Made by a program: the position numbers and the translations under genes. A stretch of DNA of 16,177 nucleotides from an uncultured Comamonadaceae bacterium (lineage in GTDB: Bacteria; Pseudomonadota; Gammaproteobacteria; Burkholderiales; Burkholderiaceae): assembly GCA_946482595.1 (NCBI GenBank), contig CAMLSD010000105.1:1-16177 (forward strand). The letters run 5' to 3'. This document shows, in pieces, positions 1 to 10,000 of the stretch. Under the pieces are notes generated by a model. It was not told the origin of the DNA, made no database searches, and worked only from the letters and a program-made list of their open reading frames with translations. Position 1 is the stretch's first letter, and every line of letters begins with the position of its first letter.

Positions 1-843
1 GAACGCGCGCGCCTGACCCGCGCCATGGGGCTGGACGCGCCCTTTCATGAGCAGTACGGGCGATTTCTCGTGAACGCGCTGCATGCGGACCTGGGCCACT
101 CGTTCGTGCACGGCAGTTCAGCGGTGGCGCTGGTGCTGGAGCGGCTGCCCGCCACGCTGGAGCTGGCGTGCGCGGCCATGTTCATCGCCGTCGTGCTGGG
201 GGTGCCGCTCGGCCTGTGGGCCGGGCTGCGACCCGATTCGCTGGCAGGGCGCAGCATCATGACTGGCTCGATCCTGGGCTTTTCGCTGCCCACCTTCTGG
301 GTGGGGCTGATGCTGATCGTGGTGTTCTCGGTGCAGCTTGGCTGGCTGCCTGCAGGTGGCCGCGGGCCGACGCAGGATGTCCTGGGCATGCAGTTGTCGG
401 TCTTCAGCCTGGAAGGCTGGAAGCACCTGCTGCTGCCGGCGGTCAATCTGGCCTTGTTCAAGCTGGCGCTGGTCACCCGACTCACGCGTGCCGGGACACG
501 TGAGGCCCTGACGCAGGACTACGTGCGGTTTGCGCGGGCCAAGGGCCTGTCGCCGCAGCGTGTGGTGGGGGTGCACGTGCTCAAGAACATCCTGGTGCCG
601 ATCATCACCGTCGTGGCGCTGGAGTTCGGCGCGCTGGTGGCCTTTGCCGCGGTCACCGAAACGATCTTTGCGTGGCCCGGGGCGGGCAAGCTCATCATCG
701 ATTCGATCAGCCAGCTCGACCGACCCGTGGTGGTGGCCTACCTCCTGGTGGTGGTCACGATGTTCACGCTGCTCAACCTGCTGGTCGACCTGGCCTATTC
801 GGCGCTGGACCCGCGCGTGCGCCTGAGCGACACGCCCACCTGA
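1..843 (+). CDS. Dpp/Opp-family ABC transporter permease, DppB type (5'-truncated)
   Basis: Inner-membrane permease of a peptide-type ABC importer; it would pair with the next permease to form the solute channel. The reading frame is open to base 1 and the residues before the first ATG (position 25) look like family sequence, so the true start lies upstream and 280 residues are visible. The segment 'GLDAPFHEQYGRFL' followed by 'ADLGHSF' is typical of DppB/GsiC proteins just before the second membrane helix. Hydrophobic segments lie at visible residues about 53-77, 84-118, 141-160, 201-225 and 243-270. The cytoplasmic EAA loop that contacts the ATPases is at about 174-197 (DYVRFARAKGLSPQRV). 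The end 'DPRVRL' is also typical. It is first in view of a four-gene operon; the periplasmic binding protein is not in the window. Family assignment is firm; substrate (dipeptide, oligopeptide, glutathione or similar) is undetermined. Confidence 0.93.
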   Translation, partial: ERARLTRAMGLDAPFHEQYGRFLVNALHADLGHSFVHGSSAVALVLERLPATLELACAAMFIAVVLGVPLGLWAGLRPDSLAGRSIMTGSILGFSLPTFWVGLMLIVVFSVQLGWLPAGGRGPTQDVLGMQLSVFSLEGWKHLLLPAVNLALFKLALVTRLTRAGTREALTQDYVRFARAKGLSPQRVVGVHVLKNILVPIITVVALEFGALVAFAAVTETIFAWPGAGKLIIDSISQLDRPVVVAYLLVVVTMFTLLNLLVDLAYSALDPRVRLSDTPT

Positions 844-857
844 GCCAAGGAAACACC

Positions 858-1784
858 ATGATCCTGTTGTCTCGTCGACCTGGCACCGGCCAGGACGATA
901 CGCCGTGGCGCGTGTTCGCGCGCCAATACGCCGACTCCCGTGTGGCCGTGCTCGGTGCCGTGGTGCTGGTGCTGCTGGCGCTGTGCGCCCTGTTCGCACC
1001 CGCACTGGCCCCGCAGGACCCGTACGACCTGGCGCAGCTCGACGTGCTCGACTCGCGTCTGCCCCCCGGGGCTGTGGCCACCGGTGGCGCCGCCGGGGGT
1101 GCATCGCGCTACTGGCTGGGCACCGACGACCAGGGGCGCGACATGCTCTCGGCCATGCTGTACGGCCTGCGCATCTCGCTGGGCATCGGGCTGGTGGCCA
1201 CGGTCGTGGCCCTGTCGGTCGGCGCAACCGTTGGCCTGGCCGCGGCTTTTTCGGGGGGGCGGGTGGACGCCTTCCTGATGCGGGTGGTGGACATCCAGCT
1301 GTCCTTTCCGGCCATCCTGGTGGCGCTCGTGCTGGTCACGCTGCTCGAGCCCGGCGTGACGAACGTGGCCATGGCGCTCGTGGCCGTGCAGTGGGCCTAC
1401 TACGCCCGCACGGTGCGAGCCACGGCCATGATCGAGCGTCGCAAGGAGTATGTCGAAGCTGCCCGGTCGCTCGGCCTGTCGGGGCTGCGCATTGCCGTGC
1501 GCCACCTGCTGCCCAACTGCCTCCCGCCGGTGATCGTGGTGGCGGCGTTGCAGGTGGCCAATGCCATCGCGCTGGAGGCCACGCTGTCGTTCCTCGGCCT
1601 GGGCGTGCCGATCACCGAACCCTCGCTCGGACTGATGATCGCCAACGGCCAGCAGTTCCTGCTGGCCGGCAAGTACTGGATGTCCTTGTATCCGGGGCTG
1701 GTGCTGCTGGCCACAATCCTCGCGATCAACCTGGTGGCCGACCAGTTGCGCGACGTCCTGAACCCCCGGCTGCAGAGGCTGTGA
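858..1784 (+). CDS. Dpp/Opp-family ABC transporter permease, DppC type
   Basis: Second inner-membrane permease of the importer, 308 residues. The frame is open further upstream, but that part overlaps the first permease and is not permease-like. ATG 858 has a good ribosome binding site (AAGGAAA, 847-853) and gives the family's usual length. The N-terminal helix is at about 29-51. It is followed by the periplasmic segment with the hallmark 'YWLGTDDQGRDMLS' near residues 85-98, which is characteristic of DppC/GsiD/OppC. The EAA loop starts at residue 197 (EYVEAARSLGLSGLRIAVRH) and would dock on the ATPases. The late motif 'EATLSFLGLGVP' and the ending 'DVLNPRLQRL' fit the family. It lies 14 nt after the previous gene and is probably co-transcribed. 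A Gly/Ala-rich stretch just before the 'YWLGTDDQ' motif is a small lineage-specific insertion. Confidence 0.94.
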   Translation: MILLSRRPGTGQDDTPWRVFARQYADSRVAVLGAVVLVLLALCALFAPALAPQDPYDLAQLDVLDSRLPPGAVATGGAAGGASRYWLGTDDQGRDMLSAMLYGLRISLGIGLVATVVALSVGATVGLAAAFSGGRVDAFLMRVVDIQLSFPAILVALVLVTLLEPGVTNVAMALVAVQWAYYARTVRATAMIERRKEYVEAARSLGLSGLRIAVRHLLPNCLPPVIVVAALQVANAIALEATLSFLGLGVPITEPSLGLMIANGQQFLLAGKYWMSLYPGLVLLATILAINLVADQLRDVLNPRLQRL

Positions 1785-1789
1785 AAGCG

Positions 1790-2785
1790 ATGACTCGACC
1801 CACCTTGCTTGTTGACGGCCTGACCACCCGGTTCGACACCCGCCGCGGTGTCGTGACGGCGGTGGACGACGTGTCTTTCTCGATCCAGGCCGGCCAGATC
1901 ATGGGGCTGGTCGGCGAGTCCGGCTCGGGGAAATCGATGACCGGCTATTCGCTGATGGGCCTGGTCGACCCCCCGGGCCGTGTGGTGGCGGGATCGCTGC
2001 AGCTGGCCGGGCGCGATGGCCGGGTGCGCGACCTGCGCCAGCTCTCGCCGCGGGCCATGCAGGGCGTGCGAGGCAACCGCATCGCGATGATCTTCCAGGA
2101 CCCGATGATGACGCTCAACCCCGTGCTGCGCATCGACACCCAGATGATCGAGGCCGTGCGTGCGCATCACCGCATCAGCCGCAGCGTTGCACTGGAGCGT
2201 GCAGCGCATGCGCTGTCGCGGGTCGGCATTGCCGCGCCGGGCGAGCGGCTGACCTGCTACCCGCACCAGTTCTCGGGCGGCATGCGCCAGCGTGTGGCCA
2301 TTGCGATCGCGCTGCTCAACGAACCGGACCTGATCATTGCCGACGAGCCCACCACGGCGCTGGACGTCACGATTCAGGGGCAGATCCTGCACGAGATGCA
2401 GGCGCTGTGCCGTGCCTCCGGGACTGCGCTGATCTGGATCACGCACGACCTGTCGGTGGTGGCCGGGCTGGCAGACACGGTGTCGGTGATGTACGCCGGT
2501 CGCATCGTCGAGCAGGGCGGGGTGGCCGACGTGATCGAGCGACCGCGCCATCCCTATACGCATGGCCTCATCGCCAGTGCGCCATCGCGCAATCAGCCCG
2601 GGCTGCCATTGAGGCAGATCCCCGGCATGGCGCCGTCCCTGGCCTTGCTGCCACGCGGGTGTGCGTTCCAGGAGCGATGCGGTCACGCCAGCCCCGCCTG
2701 TCATGAGTCGGTGCGACCGACGCAGGTCGACCACCGGCTCGTGCGCTGCGTCCGCCCCCTTTCACCCACGGCCCTGGAGGTCTGA
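1790..2785 (+). CDS. Dpp/Opp-family ABC transporter ATP-binding protein, DppD type
   Basis: Cytoplasmic ATPase that pairs with the next gene's product to power peptide import, 331 residues. All ABC motifs are visible: Walker A GESGSGKS at 42-49, Q-loop in '[11 protein letters not shown]', signature FSGGM from residue 161, Walker B ending D185-E186 followed by 'PTTALD', and switch His219 in 'THD'. The C-terminal oligopeptide-transporter extension is present, with the 'HPYTHGL' motif and a cysteine group (GCAFQERC, then further Cys) seen in OppD/DppD proteins. Related C-terminal cysteines have been linked to metal or Fe-S binding in some family members; that is not shown here. I chose ATG 1790, five bases past the upstream stop. 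GTG 1781, overlapping that stop as GTGA, would add three residues and cannot be excluded. The alternative start far upstream would overlap the permease and is not real. Confidence 0.94.
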   Translation: MTRPTLLVDGLTTRFDTRRGVVTAVDDVSFSIQAGQIMGLVGESGSGKSMTGYSLMGLVDPPGRVVAGSLQLAGRDGRVRDLRQLSPRAMQGVRGNRIAMIFQDPMMTLNPVLRIDTQMIEAVRAHHRISRSVALERAAHALSRVGIAAPGERLTCYPHQFSGGMRQRVAIAIALLNEPDLIIADEPTTALDVTIQGQILHEMQALCRASGTALIWITHDLSVVAGLADTVSVMYAGRIVEQGGVADVIERPRHPYTHGLIASAPSRNQPGLPLRQIPGMAPSLALLPRGCAFQERCGHASPACHESVRPTQVDHRLVRCVRPLSPTALEV

Positions 2786-2789
2786 AACC

Positions 2790-3857
2790 ATGTCCGCTGC
2801 AACACCGCTGATCGAGCTGCGCTCGGTGTCCAAACGCTTCGACAGGCAACCTGACCTCGCGGCCAGGATGGCCCGGCTGTTCGGTGCCCGCGCGTCCGCG
2901 CAGGCGGTGCATGCCGTCAACGACGTCAGTCTGGCCGTGCATCCCGGCGAGGTGGTCGCACTGGTGGGAGAGTCGGGCTGCGGCAAGTCGACACTGGGCC
3001 GCATGGCGCTGGGTCTGCTGACGCTGAGCGCCGGCACCCGGCTGTGGCAGGGCGAGGACACCGAGGTGCTGCGTGCGCGCATGAGCCCCGCCGCATGGCG
3101 CCGGGAGATGCTGGGTGCGCAGATGATCTTCCAGGATCCGTACGCCAGCCTGAACCCGCGCATGCGGGTGGAGCAGATCATCGGCGAGGCACCGCTGGTG
3201 CATGGCCTGGTCGCGCGCGGCGAGGTGCACGACCACGTTGCCGGCCTGATGCAGCGGGTGGGACTGGACCCGCTGTATGCACGGCGCTTCCCGCATCAGT
3301 TCTCGGGAGGGCAGCGTGCACGCATCGGCATTGCGCGCGCGCTGGCGGTCCAGCCCAGGCTGCTGGTCTGCGATGAAGCGGTCGCCGCGCTGGACGTCTC
3401 GATCCAGGCGCAGGTGCTCAACCTGTTCATGTCGTTGCGGCAGGACTTCGGCCTGACGTATCTGTTCATCAGCCATGACCTGGGTGTCGTGCGGCATGTC
3501 AGCGACCGGGTGGTGGTCATGTACCTCGGCCGGGTGGTGGAAACCGGCCCGGTGCACGAGATCTTCAGCGAGCCGCTGCACCCGTACACGCGCGCGCTGG
3601 TGGCACAGGCGCCGCGGCTGGAAGTGCGCCGTCAGGCTTACGAACCCATCCACGGCGAGATGCCGTCCCCGATGGCGCCGCCGCGAGGCTGTCACTTCCA
3701 CCCGCGCTGCCCGCAGGCCATGGCACGTTGTGCCGAGGAGGCCCCGGCACTGCGCACCGACAGCGCCGGGCGCGCTGTGGCATGCCACCTGCACCAGCTC
3801 CCCACGGCCAGCGCGACGGTGACCGTGTGGCGGGAGCCCCCGGCTCGCGCGGCCTGA
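2790..3857 (+). CDS. Dpp/Opp-family ABC transporter ATP-binding protein, DppF type
   Basis: Second ATPase of the importer, 355 residues. ATG 2790 has a strong GGAGG (2776-2780, spacing 9) inside the end of the previous gene, whose stop is 4 nt upstream. Motifs: Walker A GESGCGKS at 60-67, Q-loop 'IFQDPYASLNPRM', signature FSGGQ from 171, Walker B ending D195-E196, switch His229 in 'SHD'. The Walker B continuation is 'AVAALD' rather than the commoner 'PVSALD' or 'PTSALD'; such variants occur in DppF-type subunits and the catalytic Glu is kept. The C-terminal extension carries 'PLHPYTRAL' and 'GCHFHPRCP' with downstream cysteines. An insertion between strands near residues 20-40 (RQPDLAARMARLFGARA) is common in DppF. 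It is the last gene of the operon. Confidence 0.94.
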   Translation: MSAATPLIELRSVSKRFDRQPDLAARMARLFGARASAQAVHAVNDVSLAVHPGEVVALVGESGCGKSTLGRMALGLLTLSAGTRLWQGEDTEVLRARMSPAAWRREMLGAQMIFQDPYASLNPRMRVEQIIGEAPLVHGLVARGEVHDHVAGLMQRVGLDPLYARRFPHQFSGGQRARIGIARALAVQPRLLVCDEAVAALDVSIQAQVLNLFMSLRQDFGLTYLFISHDLGVVRHVSDRVVVMYLGRVVETGPVHEIFSEPLHPYTRALVAQAPRLEVRRQAYEPIHGEMPSPMAPPRGCHFHPRCPQAMARCAEEAPALRTDSAGRAVACHLHQLPTASATVTVWREPPARAA

Positions 3858-3907
3858 CGGGCTTGCGCCTCGCGTCCGCTGCCCACCGAACTGCAAAACC
3901 TACGCGT

Positions 3908-3925
3908 CCTCGGAGTTGTCCGAGG
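3908..3925. promoter_or_regulatory. Perfect 7-bp inverted repeat with 4-base loop (operator or weak terminator)
   Basis: CCTCGGA-GTTG-TCCGAGG is a perfect palindrome in the gap between the importer operon and the giant gene. It is followed by G-rich sequence, not a T run, so it does not look like a standard intrinsic terminator on either strand. Its right half overlaps a possible -35 element (TTGTCC, 3916-3921), so a repressor or activator site is equally plausible. Function is inferred only from position and symmetry. Confidence 0.45.
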
Positions 3926-3944
3926 GGGGTGCGCCATCAAGAAT
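3916..3944 (+). promoter_or_regulatory. Possible sigma-70 promoter upstream of the giant gene
   Basis: TTGTCC (3916-3921) and AAGAAT (3939-3944) are separated by exactly 17 bases; each matches the consensus -35 and -10 hexamers at four of six positions. Transcription would begin near 3951, leaving a leader of about 70 nt before the ATG at 4024. It is the best promoter candidate I see in the 166-bp gap, but matches of this quality arise by chance, and the gene might also be read from the importer operon. Confidence 0.28.
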
Positions 3945-4023
3945 CGATGACGGGCCACACCGCGTGTGCCGGCACGCTCGGCGCATCGGCCGACACATGA
4001 CAGACTGAAAGGGATTCGCACCC

Positions 4024-7000
4024 ATGGCCATCCTCATCGACAACGGCCTTTCCGTCAGCAGGACGTTTGTGGCGTCGCAGGCGGCGGCTGCCCAGCAGCA
4101 CACCGAGCGGACCGCATCGCAGCAGTCCGAGGACACTGCCGCCAGACAGGCCGAGCGGGCCGCTGCCGAACTGCGGCGCCAGATCCAGGAAATGCTGGCG
4201 CGCCTGGAGGCCTTGCGGCGCCAGGAGGAGCTGGAGCGCAAGCGGGCGCTCGCGGCCCAAGAGCGTGCCGAGCAGGCTCGCAAGCAGGCTGAACTCGCAC
4301 GCCTGAAGGCAGAGCGGACTCAGAAGGCGCGCGACGAGGCGGCCTACGAGAAGGCGCAGGCGGCCGAGCGGGACAAGCGCGAGGAGGCGCAGAAGGCCGC
4401 GAATGCACTGGACGCCACCAGCAAGGAAGGTGAGCTGCTGCGTGCCCAGGTGGCGCAAAAGCGCGAACAGCTCGAGAGCCCCGATGGTCAGGCCAGCACG
4501 GCCACCGAGCAGCGCGTGCAGGCGGCACGCACGGCCCATGATGCCGCTGTCGCCAGGCACACCGGCCAGCCCGCGGCCGACGCCGGTCCCGGCGTGCAGC
4601 CTGTGCAGAACGCCTCCCCGGCGCCGGCCGGCCTGCCGCTGCTTGCGAAAACGCCGTACTTCACGCCAGCGCTGCTGGATTCGTCCGGTCAGGGGGCGCC
4701 GCTGCTCGGCTTGCCGTCGCGCACCACGTTTGCGAGTCTCAGCCAGCCACTCGATCCGGCGGCCCCCCTGGTCCCTTCGTCCACCGTGCAGCCGGACGCG
4801 GTGGCGTCGCCGCTGGAGCAGTTCCTGCAGGTCTCGCCCTTCCCGGTCGCCAAGGACGGGCCCGGCACGCCGGCACCGCAGGCCGACCCGGTCACGCGCA
4901 CGATCGAGGGCATTGCCGCAGGTCGCAGCATCGAGCAGATCGCCGCCGATCGCAAGCTGACGTCCTACCAGGTCATCAACGAAGCCGCCCAGGCCGGGGT
5001 GTCGATCACCACGCGCGCACCGACGTCGGACAACGGCGACGTGATGACCACCACCCTGAAGGACGGTGAGGCGGAGGTCACCTACCACCACGACCTCCAG
5101 CATGACCAGATCCAGGCCAGGGCGACCCTCGCGGACGACACCGCGCCAGGCGGCGAGCGGGTGGTGGAGATGTCGCGTGACAGCTCGGGGCGCATCCATC
5201 AGCAGGTGAAGGACAAGACCAGCGGCAAGACCATCACGCAGATCGACGATCACGAGGCCGGCACGCGTACCAAGATCGTGGTGCGTGACGACGGCACCCG
5301 CGTCGAGACCACCACCGAGATGAACGCCGGCCCGGTGGAACATACGGTCAAGCGCGGCGAGACCTTCTCGCGCATTGCAGGCGACAGGGACCTGAGCCTG
5401 CAGGAACTGGCAGCGCTCAACCCGCAGGTGCGCAACGTCAACGCGATCAACACGGGGAGCAAGCTGGTGGTGGCCGCCGAGCCCACCACGGTCAGGGAGA
5501 TCGCCAAGGACGGCGCCGTCCTCGAGACCACCGTGACCAAGGACGGCAGGAAACACGTCGAGTACACCACGCCCAACGGTCACCGCATCACCCTGCAGGG
5601 CGAGCCGCCTGGCCGGCCGAAGCAGCGCGATACGGTGCGTGAGGCAATCTTCGAGAAGGGAGAGACGCTGGAGCAGGTGGCCGACCGCCTGGACATGACC
5701 CCCGAGAAGGTGCGCGAGCTGCTGCCGCAAGGCACGGTCGAGGTCACCGAGGCGACCTCCGACAACGGCGACATCCAGACCGTGCGGCTGTTCGATCCCA
5801 AGACCAACACCATGGTGGTCGAGCGGCATGACCATCATCACGGCACTTTCAAGCGCGAGGTGATCGACGAGACCCGGACGTTCAAGGTCCGCCAGTACAA
5901 CCCCAAGACCGAGAAGTTCGAGATCGCGCAGGTCAAGGGCGGCGTGGGGTATGCGCAATCGCTGGCCGATCGGGAGCAGGCGCAGGTCGGTGATCTGGCC
6001 GGACAGATCAGCAAGCTCAACACACAGATTCGCCTGGCCCGGAAGATGGGCGAACCGGCCACCGAGCTGATCGACAGGCGCAAGGGGCTGGAGGAGCTCA
6101 AGGAGCGTGCGCAGCTGGATGCCGACGTGGAGCAGGGCAAGGCGACCGAGGTCCTCGTGAGCTACCAGCAGTTCACGGTGGACGAACTCGCCGCCAAGGC
6201 CCACCAGCAGCAGTCATGGTTCAAGCCCGGCAGCAAGCCCCACAAGGAGCTGGGCCAGGCCTTGAACGAACTGCTGGACCTGTCCGATCAGGTGGACCGC
6301 ATCTCGCAGTCCGCTGCCAGCGACGTGACCCTGCTCGAGGCCACGCGCGACCATCGCCTGGCCGAACAGGCCAAGGACAAGGCCGACACCCGGCTGGACG
6401 ATGCCTTCGAGACGTGGAAGCGAAGCTGGCGCTGGAGCGGCATGAGCGAAGAGCGCATCCAGGAGCTGGAGGCGCAAGGCGCCAGGCCGCCGGGTCCGAG
6501 CTATCGCAACGCCCAGGAAGAAAACGAGGCGGCATGGCGTGATTTCGAGAAGTCCCAGGAGTTCCATGACGCACGCGGACAGCAGTCGACCGATGGTGCC
6601 GTGCCGCATCGCGATGCCTGGCTGGACCGCAATCATGCCGCCGACGCGCTGGGGCAGGCCACGATCGCGCTGAAGCAGGCCACCAGTGCCAAGAACCGCG
6701 CGGACATCAACCTGCGCGAGGGCGACGTGGCGCGCCTGATCGAGGAGAAGGAGGCCTGGATCAAGGCCAACCCCGACGACTACAGCGAACGCTTCCCGAA
6801 GCAGGGCGAGATCGATGCCGCCAAGGATGAGATCGCCAACCTCGAGGTCGGCAAGCTGCTCAACGGTGAGGACATCCGCTACCAGCGCTACCTGCTGGAC
6901 CTGCCTTCGTCGACGCGGCACTACAGCAAGCCGCTGGAGTCCGCCAGGAAGACCTACCAGGAAGACAACGCCGAAGCCCACCTCGAGCTGGCCAATCAGA

Positions 7001-10000
7001 TCGAGACCCTGCGCAACGCCACGACGATGCACAAGCTCTCGGTGTCGCAGGCCTACATCGACCAGTGGACCGGGCGCAATCCGGCGCACAAGGGCCTGCT
7101 CGATCCGATCGGTGCCAACAGCAGCGTGCGGGCCGCCGAAAGGCGCATGAGCGATCGTGATGCGCTGCTGGAGTCCAAGGCAGGCCGTCCGCTTGCCGCC
7201 GCCCTGGCCGACCAGGACAAGGCCGAGCGCCTGCTGCGCAAGAAGAACGATCGCGACGAAAAGGCCGCCCGGGACGATGCCAAGGCGTTCCAGGACGCGA
7301 TTGATCGCCACAGCTGGGTGCGTGACCTGGCCACGGCCCTGAAGGACGATGCCGGCGACAAGGCCCTGGACACGGCCCGCGGCCAGCAGGATCAGCTGGA
7401 CGCGCTGGAAGGGCGCCTCGACCGCGGTGAGATCACGCTGCTCGACTACGCCAAACAGCAGGACGCGCTGGTCGACGGCTACGACCGCCGTCTCGTGGAC
7501 GTGCGCCGCGAACTGCAGGATTCCGACGAGACCTGGGGTTACGTCGACACCGCCGTCAGGGCCGTGGTGGTGGCCGCGGCCGGCATCGGCACCACACTCG
7601 CCACGGGCGGCAACGTGGCGCTCGGTTTTGGCGCAGCGATGGCGGCCAACCAGTTGTTCGACACCACCGGCGATGTGGTCGCCATGGCCAAGGGGCAGGA
7701 CATCTATGCCGACGGCCATTCGTCGGTGCTGGGGTTCGGCATCGAGGCCGCACGCGGCCGCGCCGGCTGGAAGGAAGCCTGGGCTACCGCCAAGGACGAA
7801 CTGGTCGACACCGCCACCAACGCGGTCACGATGGGCGGGGTGGGCGCCGCGATGAAAACGGCCACGGCGCTCAGTGGCCGATACGCCGCGGCCGGCACGC
7901 TGAACCTCGGCAGGCGCGCCTTCGTGGGCGCGGCCAGCGGCACGGTCGCGCAGGGCGTGGACGGCACCGGGCGCATCGGCGTGGACGTCATGGACCTTGG
8001 CCTGGACGGCAAGCTGTTCACCAGCGAAGGCGGCCAGCGCCTCAAGACCACGGCCATCACCTCGGCCGTGGGCACCGTGCTGGCCCCGGTGACCGGCGCG
8101 GTCTCCGGTGCGGTGCCCCTGAACATGGGCCACTACGTGGCAGGGTCGACGGCGCAGTTCGTGAACGACGGGCTGGGCAACCTGGCCGTGGGGCAGGCGA
8201 CCGCCCTGCTGGCCGAAGGCCGGTCCATGAACGAGGGCGAAGCCATCGCCGCCTCGGTGGGCACCCTGACCGGCACGCTGTCCAACATCGCAGGCCATCC
8301 TGACCTGTTCGGCCGCAGCCAGCCGCGTCCCGCACAAGCCACCGAACCCCCGCCGACGGCACCACAGTCCACGGTCCCCGTCGCGTTGTCCACGGCGCAA
8401 CAGACCGCGCCCGCCGCCCCGCGCACGGCGGCGCCGGGATTCGATGCCGACGGTGTGCCCGCGCGGCCGGAAACCCTCGGCAGAGGTCGGCAGTGGCAGG
8501 ACGTGGCCTTTGATCGCCTGGTCAACTACCACCGCACGGCCAGCGCCCCCGGGTCCACCGCCCGGCCGCTGTCGCCATCACCCAATGAACAGGCGATGCA
8601 CCAACTGCTGCGCCAGGACCCGGACCTGCAGGCCGGCTCCACGGAGCGCTTTGTGGTGTCGCACCTGGCGCCGCAGGACAGCTTCCTGCGGCAGGTGGCC
8701 GGCAACCTGCAGCCACAAGGCATCCGCGCCAAGCGGTCCAACACCTATGGCAGCTTCGAGGAAGCAAGTGACGCAGCGCAGCGACGCGGCGGCGCCTGGA
8801 TCTACCGCGTGATGCCGGAGGACACGGTCAGCGCCATGGGCCGGCGCGCCCGTGTGCGCACCGAGGAGATCATGGGCGCGCTGCACGTCGATCGCGGCGG
8901 CAACCTGCTGCCTATCGGCGTGCCCAACGTGCGATTCACCTCGTGGGACGACGTTGCCCAGGGTCATGCGCCGCGCCCGCCGGTGGTGCCGCCTCACTAT
9001 CTGAACCCACCGATCCTCGGCACACCCGGCCTGGCGGGCCAGCCGCGCACCACCCACCAGTCCGGACAGGGCACCAGCCTGGCACCGCCGGATGTGGACC
9101 TGGACGCGATCATCGAAGGCACGTCACGCTTCAAGGGCGCTCGCCCGGCCTACGCCGGAGCGCAACGGCTGGACGACGTGGACCCGTCTGCCGTGGCGAG
9201 CGACGCAGAGCGGGCGCAGACGGCCTATCTGGTCGGTGCCTCCTCACCCGATGGCCATGCGGCACGGGCGCTGGGCTTCTGGCAGCGCGCGTCGAGCTAT
9301 GTCAGAGGCCAGGCGCCGTCCATGTTCGGTGCTCCGGACTACGTCGCCAAGCGGTTTGTGGTTGCGGAGGATCCCGCCGCAGTGCTCGACGGTGACGCTG
9401 GCACGAGCTTCACCCTGCGCCGCACCGAGGTGGCTCCGGGCATCCACCGGCTCCATGTCTACGATTCCTTCGACGAGGCACGCGCTGCCGTGGCAGGCAT
9501 GGATGGTGGTGTGGTGGTGCGCCTGGTGGACACCAAGAAGCAACTGAGCGAGAGCATTCGCCAGGGCCGTGCCACCAACGGGCAGGTTGACGGCATGATC
9601 ATCGTGCAGCGTGACGGCACGGTGCTGCCCACCAGCATCGCCAACCGCAACGCCAATCCGCATGTGCCACGTGAAGGGCAGGTGTTCGTCGATCCGCGCG
9701 CGGAGGCACCGGACACGAACAAGCTCTACAAGCGCTGGGATACCTTCAAGGTCTACGGCGGTGCCGGCCTCTTGCTGGCCGGATCGGCAGCACTCACCTA
9801 TGGCGCGGTGCGTCTGGGTGGCAGCGCACTGGGCCTGACCTACGGCGGCGCCGCGCTGGGCGGATATGCGGCGGCGCGCGAGCTGTTCCTGCGTCATGCC
9901 TTCCATGCCTTCCTGTACCGTGGCTCCGCGGCCGGCTGGAAGCAGAGTGTCAAGATCCGGCTCCAGAAGCATGCCTCGCCCGACCACGAGAACACCTTCG

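Noticed and set aside
672..857. Upstream in-frame extension of the second permease
   Set aside because: It overlaps the first permease and encodes no membrane-protein sequence; ATG 858 has a good ribosome binding site.
905..1789. Upstream in-frame extension of the DppD-type ATPase
   Set aside because: Arg/Gly/Ala-rich shadow of the permease frame; the ABC domain starts just after 1790.
2661..2789. Upstream extension of the DppF-type ATPase
   Set aside because: Overlaps the end of the previous ATPase; GGAGG at 2776-2780 points to ATG 2790.
3996..4020. TTCGC at 4016-4020 as half of a plant-inducible promoter (PIP) box for a type III effector
   Set aside because: No second TTCG-type half lies 15 bases upstream, and no hrp-box pair was found in the 3858-4023 gap.
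3937..6204. Long minus-strand open frame (755 codons) opposite the giant gene, and similar ones at 6214-8532 and 9244-11034
   Set aside because: They are products of GC-biased third positions on the coding strand. Their translations are rich in His, Arg, Gln, Leu and Gly without domains, while the plus frame has coherent domains throughout.
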